A DNA stretch of 38,646 nt. Source: an uncultured Clostridia bacterium. GTDB taxonomy: Bacteria > Bacillota > Clostridia > TANB77 > CAG-508. The number at the start of each line of letters is the position of its first letter. Position 1 is the first letter of the stretch. The translations under genes and the position numbers were made by a program. The notes under the pieces were generated by a model. It ran no database searches. It saw only the letters and a program-made list of their open reading frames with translations, and was not told the origin of the DNA. Positions 32,570-38,646 of the stretch are shown here, piece by piece. Where the stretch lies: assembly GCA_944393125.1 (NCBI GenBank), contig CALXZB010000013.1, positions 1 to 38,646 of the forward strand, written 5' to 3'.

Positions 32570-34003
32570 TTATAAAACATTTTTTAATATTATTGTTTTT
32601 AATCTACTCATTTCTTGTAATGTAGTTAAAACACCTTCATTACCTATACCACTATGTTTCCATCCTCCAAAAGGCATTTCAAATGAACGATAGAAACTTG
32701 CTCCATTCACAATAGCTCCTCCACATTCTAATTTATTTGCTACTTTTAAACCTGTAGCATAATCTTTTGTTATAACACAGCCACATAATCCAAATGAAGA
32801 TTGATTTGCTATTTCAACAGCTTCATCAATTGTGTCAAATCCAATTACAGATATAACTGGTCCAAATATTTCCATATCTTTTGCAACATCCATATCTCTT
32901 GTTACATTGTCTAGAATTGTTGGATAATAATATGCTCCTTCTCTTCTTCCTCCACATACTATTGTTGCACCTTGACTTACTGTAAGGTTAACTTGTTCTT
33001 CTACTCTTTTTGCTGCATTTTCATTTATTAATGGTCCCATATCGGTATCCATTAATTCAGGATTTCCTACTTTTAATTTTGAAATAACTTCTTTCATTCT
33101 TTCTATGAATTCTGCTTTTCTTGAGTTATGTATCAAAAATCTCTTGCTTGCACAGCATACTTGACCACCATTATATAGTCTTCCCCATATTGTTTCTTTA
33201 ACAGCTAAATCCATATCTCCATCTTCTAACATGATAAATGCGTCATTTCCACCTAATTCTAGCATTACATGAGTTAAATTTTTTGATGCTGTTCCCATTG
33301 TTTGTATTCCTGCTCCTGTACTTCCTGTTAATGATACTAAATGTACCCCTGGATGTCCAGCTAAATATTGTCCTGCACGTGGTCCATCACCTGTTAATAT
33401 TTGAATACATCCTGCTGGTACTCCTGCTTCTATCATCAATTTTACATATTCAATCAATGTTAATGGGTTATAATTTGATGGTTTTACTATTATACTATTT
33501 CCCATCATTAATGCTGGTGGCACTTTTTGACAGAATAAGTCACTTGGGAAATTAAATGGTATTATTGCTGCAACAACTCCTAATGGGTTTCTAGTTGTTA
33601 TTTGCATTGTTTTTTCTTGACCAGCTTCTTGTCCTGCTGGAATACTTTCATTATATAAATGTTTTGCTCTTTCAACAAAAGCTCTTACTCCAATTTTTAC
33701 ATTTGCAATTTCTCCATATGCTTCTTTTATTGGTTTTCCTGTTTCGTCAGATAGTAATTTTGCTAATCTATCTTTATTGCTTTCTACTAATTCCACAAAT
33801 TTATATAATTTTTCTGCTCTATCATATATTGAAACTTCTTCCCATTTCTTTTGTTCTATTACTGCAACTTTTACAGCTTCATCTACATCGTGTTCTGTTA
33901 CATTTGGAACTGTTGCTATTACTTCATTTGTTGCAGGATTTACTACTTCTATTGTTGCTCCATCTGATGCATCTTTCCAATCATATCCTATTAAATTTTT
34001 CAT
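32570..34003 (-). CDS. NAD(P)-dependent aldehyde dehydrogenase (succinate-semialdehyde type)
   Basis: Product of 477 aa, full length. Catalytic Cys283 in NGGQVCCASKR, Glu249 in MLELGGND, Asn151 in PFNFP, and the cofactor loop FTGSTG-like LTGSTGAGI (225-233) are all intact. The closest named groups appear to be GabD-like succinate-semialdehyde dehydrogenases and GapN-like glyceraldehyde-3-phosphate dehydrogenases; sequence motifs here do not decide between them, so no symbol is given. It oxidises an aldehyde to the acid with NAD(P). AAAGGAAA precedes the ATG. It follows the FIST gene by 39 bases, and both share a promoter and terminator. Confidence 0.9.
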   Translation of the reverse strand: MKNLIGYDWKDASDGATIEVVNPATNEVIATVPNVTEHDVDEAVKVAVIEQKKWEEVSIYDRAEKLYKFVELVESNKDRLAKLLSDETGKPIKEAYGEIANVKIGVRAFVERAKHLYNESIPAGQEAGQEKTMQITTRNPLGVVAAIIPFNFPSDLFCQKVPPALMMGNSIIVKPSNYNPLTLIEYVKLMIEAGVPAGCIQILTGDGPRAGQYLAGHPGVHLVSLTGSTGAGIQTMGTASKNLTHVMLELGGNDAFIMLEDGDMDLAVKETIWGRLYNGGQVCCASKRFLIHNSRKAEFIERMKEVISKLKVGNPELMDTDMGPLINENAAKRVEEQVNLTVSQGATIVCGGRREGAYYYPTILDNVTRDMDVAKDMEIFGPVISVIGFDTIDEAVEIANQSSFGLCGCVITKDYATGLKVANKLECGGAIVNGASFYRSFEMPFGGWKHSGIGNEGVLTTLQEMSRLKTIILKNVL

Positions 34004-34042
34004 AGTTTTATTTCCTTTCTTTTTTGGCTCTTCGCCTTCTCT

Positions 34043-35209
34043 TCACTTACCGAATGCTGTAAATGACAACATTAAACCTCCTGCAGTATTTTGTCCATGG
34101 TCTTCTGTTCCATATTCTCCAAATGTAAATATTGTAATAAATGGAACTCCATGTGCTTCTTTCTTTAATTGTTTTGCTACTTCGTCAATTCTATCTCCTA
34201 TTCCTAATCTTCTTCCTCCACAATGAACTAGTAAATAAGCTCCTATTTCTGAATCTATTTTCTTATTTAATTTTTTCATTGTTTCTCCAGTTGAATTTAT
34301 TAGTTGGTCTACACCTCCTTGCATTTGAATAATTGCAGTGTTTACTGCCATATTATTTCCTACATTTAAAGATAAATCATTATTTGCAAACATAGGATGA
34401 CGTATTGCAACTAATTTTCCTAATCTATCTTTTACGCCTAATGGTGCAGTTATTGTTTCTACTAATGTGTTTGCTCCCATCATGTCTTTTTCTTTTTTTC
34501 CTGTCCATTCGCAATATTGTTTTAATGCTGGTTTACCATTTATTTCAACTAAAGTTCTGTCTCCTTTTAATTTCGTTATTACTCCTACATTATTTGTTTC
34601 TTCATAAGCTCCTGTAAATACATTTGCCATTGGTTTGTCTGTATAGAAAAATGCTACTGCTACACCATCACTGAATATTTCATCATTAGTATAAATTGAC
34701 CATTTTCCTTCTACAGTATTATCTGCTGCACTTCCTCCAAAAAATGGAACTTCACCTATTACATCTGCAATTCCTTTTTCATAATATTCTTCTTCTGCTG
34801 GTGAAGCAACCATGTAATAATATGCTGGTGCATCACTTCTTCCTACTTTTTTCATTGCTTCTAATGCTACTTTTCTTCCTGTTTCTCTTGGATCTTTACC
34901 TCTTGGTGATGAAGCAACTCCAACAGTTAATTCTGGATCTCCTAAAGCTAATATTCCTGAAAATCCATTTTCAGATGATATAAAACCATCTGGAACAATA
35001 ATTCCTGCACTTGATGTGCATCCTATTATTGGAGCTGTTCCTAATTCTGATTTTGCTCCTTCTAGAACTTTTGCTACATCATTATCCACTGATGTATATA
35101 AAAATGCTACTTTTGTTTGAATTAAATCTTGTACTGCTTTTTTTGCAGATTCCTTTCCTGATGTATAACTGTCTGCTTCTGTACTCCATCCTACATTTGA
35201 TTTTAACAT
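34043..35209 (-). CDS. FIST domain sensor-like protein
   Basis: Product of 388 aa with FIST_N (about 25-215: IIGCTSSAGII, GILALGDPELTVGVAS, VPFFGGSAADN) and FIST_C (about 220-370: LVEINGKPALKQYCEW, MQGGVDQLINSTG, GAYLLVHCGGRRLG, GVPFITIFTFGEYG). FIST modules are thought to bind small ligands such as amino acids and usually sit next to signalling or chemotaxis domains. Here the protein is FIST only, cytoplasmic, with no output domain. It is the first gene of an operon with an aldehyde dehydrogenase. AAAGGAGG lies six bases before the ATG, and a good promoter lies upstream. Confidence 0.9.
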   Translation of the reverse strand: MLKSNVGWSTEADSYTSGKESAKKAVQDLIQTKVAFLYTSVDNDVAKVLEGAKSELGTAPIIGCTSSAGIIVPDGFISSENGFSGILALGDPELTVGVASSPRGKDPRETGRKVALEAMKKVGRSDAPAYYYMVASPAEEEYYEKGIADVIGEVPFFGGSAADNTVEGKWSIYTNDEIFSDGVAVAFFYTDKPMANVFTGAYEETNNVGVITKLKGDRTLVEINGKPALKQYCEWTGKKEKDMMGANTLVETITAPLGVKDRLGKLVAIRHPMFANNDLSLNVGNNMAVNTAIIQMQGGVDQLINSTGETMKKLNKKIDSEIGAYLLVHCGGRRLGIGDRIDEVAKQLKKEAHGVPFITIFTFGEYGTEDHGQNTAGGLMLSFTAFGK

Positions 35210-35242
35210 ATCAAATCCTCCTTTGTATATATTTATAATTTG

Positions 35243-35271
35243 ATTATATCAATATTCGACTTTTTATACAA
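35243..35271 (-). promoter_or_regulatory. Promoter of the FIST-aldehyde dehydrogenase operon
   Basis: TTGTAT (35271-35266), 17-base spacer ending in TGA (extended -10), TATAAT (35248-35243) on the minus strand. Confidence 0.75.
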
Positions 35272-35310
35272 GGTTTTTATAAAATTTTTATATAAATTGT
35301 TTTTTTGCAA

Positions 35311-35353
35311 AAAAATGCCTCTAAATATTAAACATATAATTTAATATTAGAGG
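35311..35353 (-). terminator. Terminator of the porCDAB operon
   Basis: Stem 35318-35332 with 35340-35353 (CCTCTAAATATTAAA against TTTAATATTAGAGG, one bulged base), 7-base loop, followed on the minus strand by CATTTTTTT, 17 bases after the porB stop. Confidence 0.85.
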
Positions 35354-35369
35354 TGTTTTATTTTATAAT

Positions 35370-36323
35370 TTATTCTCTATTTGTAATCTCTTCTAAGTCA
35401 AGAAGCTCTTGCCACCTAGCATCTACTTCTTTTTGAAATTCTTCTATCATCCATTCATTTCCAGGTTTAAACATATGCTTAAATCTCTTTTGTGGACGTA
35501 AAAATTCTTCTATTGGAAGTTTTTTTGCTGGTTTATATGTTATTTTATATTTTCCATCTACTACTTCATATAATGGCCAATAACATGTATCTGCAGCTAA
35601 TTTATTAATTTTCATTAAATCTTCTGTTGGATATCCCCATCCTCTTGGGCATGGAGCCATAACATTTAAAAAGGCTGGTCCTTCAGTGTAAATTGCTTTT
35701 TCTGATTTTTCATATAAATCTTTAAAATTAGTCATAGCAAGCGTTTGAGCCACATATGGAATATGGTGTCCTACCATTATTTTTGCTAAGTCTTTTCTTA
35801 CTTGCATTTTTCCTGGTATTACTGTTCCTGCTGGAGATGTTGTTGTATCTGCAAACCTTGGTGTAGCAGATGAACGTTGTATACCTGTATTCATATAAGC
35901 CCCGTTATCATAACATACATATACCATGTCATGACCTCTTTCCATTGCTCCTGATAAGCTTTGTAAACCTATATCATAAGTTCCTCCATCTCCACCAAAT
36001 GCTATAAATTTTGTTGTTTTATTTTCTGGTAATTTTCCTTGTTTTTTCATTGATTTATATGCAGCTTCAGCTCCTGCACATGTTGCTCCTGCACACTCAA
36101 ATGCTGTATGTATAAATGAATCTGTCCATGCTGTGTATGGATAAATAAATGTTGATACTTCCATACATCCTGTTGCATTTGCAACTACTGCATGATCTTC
36201 TTCTTTTAATGCTCTCATAATCATTCTTGCAACTACTGGGGCTCCACATCCAGCACACATTCTATGACCTTCAGTAAATCTTGATGGCTTATTTGCTACT
36301 ACATCTTTTAAATCATATGCCAT
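35370..36323 (-). CDS. porB: Pyruvate:ferredoxin oxidoreductase beta subunit
   Basis: Product of 317 aa. This is the thiamine-diphosphate subunit: GGDGGTYDIG (110-119) and Asn140 (YDNGAYMNTG) form the ThDP/Mg site, and Cys23, Cys26, Cys53 and Cys225 (MCAGCG, ATGCME, APCPRGWGYP) are placed to hold its [4Fe-4S] cluster. With PorA, PorC and PorD it converts pyruvate and CoA to acetyl-CoA, CO2 and reduced ferredoxin. Pyruvate is the likely substrate from the beta-subunit motifs, though 2-oxoisovalerate-type enzymes are close relatives. Its ATG lies one base after the porA stop. Confidence 0.93.
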   Translation of the reverse strand: MAYDLKDVVANKPSRFTEGHRMCAGCGAPVVARMIMRALKEEDHAVVANATGCMEVSTFIYPYTAWTDSFIHTAFECAGATCAGAEAAYKSMKKQGKLPENKTTKFIAFGGDGGTYDIGLQSLSGAMERGHDMVYVCYDNGAYMNTGIQRSSATPRFADTTTSPAGTVIPGKMQVRKDLAKIMVGHHIPYVAQTLAMTNFKDLYEKSEKAIYTEGPAFLNVMAPCPRGWGYPTEDLMKINKLAADTCYWPLYEVVDGKYKITYKPAKKLPIEEFLRPQKRFKHMFKPGNEWMIEEFQKEVDARWQELLDLEEITNRE

Positions 36324-36324
36324 T

Positions 36325-37515
36325 TTATTTTTCCCCCTTTCTTAGTCCTAAATATCTATAAGGATTTCCTACTTCTGAAGTATTAGAAATTTCTTTTAAG
36401 TCTTCAAATACTGATTCTAATTGTTTTTCTGTAGTATCTCTTCCTCCTATACCATATATATAGTTTACCATAGGGACTTGTTTTTTGTTTACATACATAG
36501 CTGATGTAATATCTTCAAATAGTGCTCCTCCTGCTCCATTTAGTGAATCAGCTTTATCCAAAACTGCAACTGCTTTTAAATGTGATAATGCTTCTGCTAC
36601 TTCTTCTACTGGGAAAGGTCTATACATTCTTACTTTTAATAATCCTGCTTTTACACCTTGAGCTCTTAATCTGTCTACAACTGCTTTAGTTGTTCCTGCT
36701 GTTGAATTCATACAAACTATTGCAATTTCAGCATCATCTAATTTATATTTTTCAAAGAATTCATATTTTCTTCCTGTCCATTTTTCAAAATCTTCTGCAA
36801 CTTCTTTTATTACTTTTTTTGCATTTCTCATTGCTTCAGCTTGCCCAGCTTTGTGTTCAAACAAGTATGCTTGTAAATCTAATGGGCCAATCGCAATTGG
36901 TTCTTTATCATTTAATAAATAATGCTCAGGTTTATATTGTCCAACAAATTTTCTAACTTCTTCATCAGTTTCTAGCTGAATGTTTTCTATTGAATGTGAT
37001 GTTATAAATCCATCTTGACAAATCATTACAGGTAATAATACATCTTTATGTTCAGCTATTCTATGTGCCATTAACATATTATCATATGCTTCTTGATTAT
37101 TTTCTGAGAATAGCATTATCCAACCAGCATCTCTAACTCCCATTGCATCTGAATGATCATTATGAATGTTCAATGGTCCTGATACTGCTCTATTTACTAA
37201 AGCCATTACTATTGGTAGACGTAAGCTTGATGCTATGTATATCATTTCCCACATTAGTGATAGTCCATTTGCAGATGTTGCGGTCATTGCTCTGGCTCCT
37301 GCAGCTTCTGCTCCTATTGTTGCAGACATTGCACTATGTTCACTTTCAACAGCAACAAATTCTGTATCTACTTCTCCATTTGCTACAAATGTTGAAAAAT
37401 ATTGTGGTATTTCTGTTGATGGTGTTATTGGAAATGCTGCAACTACATCTGGATTAATTTGTTTCATTGCTATTGCTGTTGCTTCGTTTCCACTTAATCT
37501 TTCTCTTATACTCAT
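36325..37515 (-). CDS. porA: Pyruvate:ferredoxin oxidoreductase alpha subunit
   Basis: Product of 396 aa. Recognisable by LSGNEATAIAMKQINPDVVAAFPITPSTEIPQ (residues 7-39, in overlapping motifs), EHSAMSATIGAEAAGAR and TSANGLSLMWEM, the pyrimidine-side ThDP region, and a C-terminal transketolase-C-like domain (VGLLKVR-type KAGLLKVRMYRPFP). The start is ATG 37515, with GAGGAGG nine bases ahead; the GTG three codons upstream lies between that site and the ATG. It begins one base after porD ends. Part of the porC-porD-porA-porB operon. Confidence 0.94.
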   Translation of the reverse strand: MSIRERLSGNEATAIAMKQINPDVVAAFPITPSTEIPQYFSTFVANGEVDTEFVAVESEHSAMSATIGAEAAGARAMTATSANGLSLMWEMIYIASSLRLPIVMALVNRAVSGPLNIHNDHSDAMGVRDAGWIMLFSENNQEAYDNMLMAHRIAEHKDVLLPVMICQDGFITSHSIENIQLETDEEVRKFVGQYKPEHYLLNDKEPIAIGPLDLQAYLFEHKAGQAEAMRNAKKVIKEVAEDFEKWTGRKYEFFEKYKLDDAEIAIVCMNSTAGTTKAVVDRLRAQGVKAGLLKVRMYRPFPVEEVAEALSHLKAVAVLDKADSLNGAGGALFEDITSAMYVNKKQVPMVNYIYGIGGRDTTEKQLESVFEDLKEISNTSEVGNPYRYLGLRKGEK

Positions 37516-37516
37516 A

Positions 37517-37813
37517 TTATACACCCTCCTCTTTCATTTCAATTGCTCCAAATGGGCATACTTTAGCACATACCCCACATCCTTTACAATAGTCATAATT
37601 ATAGTCTTTTCTTTTTAAATCTTTTCCTACTGGAATTGAATTATCTGGGCATACTGGAAAGCATAGTCCACATTGTTTACACTTTTCTTCTATCCATACA
37701 GGTTTCATACTTCTCCAATCACCTGTTTTAAATTCTTTTGCATTTCCTGCATTATATATATTTCCACCTTTTGTTAATTCTTCCATAGGTGTTTTTGAAT
37801 TTATTTCTGTCAT
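37517..37813 (-). CDS. porD: Pyruvate:ferredoxin oxidoreductase delta subunit (2x[4Fe-4S])
   Basis: Product of 98 aa with two CxxCxxCxxxCP clusters: CKQCGLCFPVCP and CKGCGVCAKVCP, the standard PorD ferredoxin module that passes electrons from the ThDP-bound cluster to external ferredoxin. The N-terminal 40 residues (WRSMKPVW patch) are typical of the family. It overlaps the porC stop by four bases (ATGA), showing coupled translation. Confidence 0.95.
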   Translation of the reverse strand: MTEINSKTPMEELTKGGNIYNAGNAKEFKTGDWRSMKPVWIEEKCKQCGLCFPVCPDNSIPVGKDLKRKDYNYDYCKGCGVCAKVCPFGAIEMKEEGV

Positions 37814-38388
37814 ATTTTTTTAACCTCCTTTAATGCTAGTTCTAGGGCTTTCATATTTCCTTCTATAACTTCTGGTTTTTTTGCAAATTTATGTTTAAAA
37901 GATTTTTTCATATCTTCTAATAATTCTTCATCAGTCATTATTCCTGTTACTTTAACTATAGCTGCAAGCATTGGTGTATTAGGAAAATATTTTCCTAATG
38001 CTTCTTCAGATACTTTTCTTGCATCAATTGTATAAATTGCTCCTTCATATCCTTTTAGCAATTCTTTTAATTGTTCTGATGATTTAGTAGTGTTTATGAC
38101 TATTGCACCTTCTTTTTTTAGTCCTGATGTTACAGGTACTGATGCTAATAGTGTATCATCTACTACTACTACATAATCTGGTTCATATATATTGCTATGT
38201 ATTGTTATTGGTTTATCACTAATTCTGTTATATGCAGTTATTGGTGCTCCCATTCTTTCTGGTCCATATTCTGGAAAACCTTGTATGTATTTTCCAGTGT
38301 TAAATGCTGCATCTGCTAATAATAATGAAGCAGTTTTTGCACCTTGGCCACCTCTTCCGTGCCACCTAATTTCAATTAAATCTTTCAT
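37810..38388 (-). CDS. porC: Pyruvate:ferredoxin oxidoreductase gamma subunit
   Basis: Product of 192 aa. It begins with EIRWHGRGGQGAKTASLLLADAA, in which GRGGQGA is the family hallmark, then QGFPEYGPERMGAPITAYNRIS. PorC is the structural gamma subunit that completes the heterotetramer. GGAGG lies upstream of the ATG, which follows a strong promoter (38441-38469). It is the first gene of the four-gene operon. Confidence 0.95.
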   Translation of the reverse strand: MKDLIEIRWHGRGGQGAKTASLLLADAAFNTGKYIQGFPEYGPERMGAPITAYNRISDKPITIHSNIYEPDYVVVVDDTLLASVPVTSGLKKEGAIVINTTKSSEQLKELLKGYEGAIYTIDARKVSEEALGKYFPNTPMLAAIVKVTGIMTDEELLEDMKKSFKHKFAKKPEVIEGNMKALELALKEVKKI

Positions 38389-38440
38389 TGGATTTAGCCT
38401 CCTTTTTATTTTTTCGTTATTTATTCCGAATTTTAGTTTC

Positions 38441-38469
38441 AGTATATTATTATTTTAGCTTATTGTCAA
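38441..38469 (-). promoter_or_regulatory. Promoter of porCDAB
   Basis: Consensus TTGACA (38469-38464), 17-base spacer, TATACT (38446-38441) on the minus strand, 52 bases before the porC start. Confidence 0.8.
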
Positions 38470-38537
38470 GTAGAATAAATAGTCAAAAAATAATCTTTAT
38501 TTATTTTTTATAAATCTTTTTTTATTTAAAAAAATGC

Positions 38538-38566
38538 TTGAATTTTTTATTTGAATCTTGTATTAT
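38538..38566 (+). promoter_or_regulatory. Promoter of the tRNA gene
   Basis: TTGAAT (38538-38543), 17-base spacer, TATTAT (38561-38566), leaving only nine bases before the mature tRNA 5' end. Confidence 0.6.
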
Positions 38567-38575
38567 AAATTATAT

Positions 38576-38646
38576 GCCACTATAGCTCAGTTGGTAGAGC
38601 AACGGATTCGTAACCCGTAGGTCAGCAGTTCGATTCTGCTTAGTGG
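38576..38646 (+). tRNA. tRNA-Thr(CGT), 3' end cut by the window edge
   Basis: Cloverleaf from G1: acceptor GCCACTA with TAGTGG at the end (the last pair and position 73 lie outside), D-arm GCTC/GAGC, anticodon stem ACGGA/CCCGT around loop TTCGTAA, T-arm AGCAG/CTGCT with loop TTCGATT. The anticodon CGT reads ACG threonine codons. The last anticodon-stem pair (31-39) is A-C rather than a Watson-Crick pair. Confidence 0.92.

Noticed and set aside
33238-34005. Long Leu-rich plus-strand frames opposite the aldehyde dehydrogenase
   Set aside because: They are antisense shadows: low-complexity Leu/Phe translations without ribosome sites, exactly opposite a well-conserved gene. The same holds for other long frames opposite ileS, porA, mreB, galE and the FIST gene.
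1-38646. CRISPR array, prophage, insertion sequence, toxin-antitoxin or defence island
   Set aside because: I saw no regularly spaced repeats, no transposase, integrase or phage structural genes, and no Cas, restriction or toxin-antitoxin proteins.

Overview
The window is strongly AT-rich bacterial DNA from a spore-forming, probably anaerobic, low-GC Gram-positive (class Clostridia). The signs are SpoVG, YunB and a SipL-type DUF3794/LysM coat protein (the clostridial counterpart of SpoVID), DivIVA, SepF, Mbl-like MreB, a T-box leader, AGGAGG ribosome binding sites, and a four-subunit ferredoxin-dependent 2-oxoacid oxidoreductase. I cannot name a genus. Nothing looks like phage, IS, CRISPR or a plasmid. 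This is chromosomal core with a few poorly known genes.

Layout. 1-228: no gene; a hairpin with a plus-strand U-tract. 229-2894 (minus): spoVG, then sipL-yunB. 3100-4482 (plus): murC, divergent from spoVG. 4501-13196 (minus): rsmD, a 167-aa coiled-coil protein, ftsK/spoIIIE, a 504-aa unknown, a beta-CASP metallo-beta-lactamase protein and a GH15 glucoamylase-like enzyme. 13374-14370 (minus): sepF-divIVA. 14491-18829 (minus): mutL, miaA and an HlyD-like membrane protein. 19036-20660 (plus): a 39-aa Cys-rich peptide and a membrane-anchored von Willebrand A protein. 20707-22812 (minus): galE, mreB. 22929-27080 (minus): a 764-aa unknown, era, yqzL, recO. 27182-30893 (minus): isoleucine T-box, DUF1653 gene, ileS. 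31057-32442 (minus): trmL, then rplU-rpmA. 32570-35209 (minus): FIST protein and aldehyde dehydrogenase. 35370-38388 (minus): porCDAB. 38576-end (plus): tRNA-Thr(CGT), cut by the window edge.

Themes: division and shape (SepF, DivIVA, FtsK, MreB, MurC), spore coat assembly (SipL, YunB, SpoVG), translation (IleS, L21, L27, TrmL, MiaA, RsmD, Era), DNA repair (MutL, RecO), and ferredoxin-linked energy metabolism (POR).

The clearest oddities are: an L27 without the N-terminal extension that Firmicutes normally remove with Prp, and no prp gene between rplU and rpmA; a DUF1653 gene placed between an Ile T-box and ileS; two large coiled-coil proteins I do not recognise (764 and 504 aa), each inside an operon of core genes; a FIST-sensor/aldehyde-dehydrogenase pair under one promoter; and strong terminator hairpins between co-directional genes with little or no room for a new promoter. 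I did not find a convincing new defence or mobile system. The 764-aa protein is the best candidate for undescribed biology.
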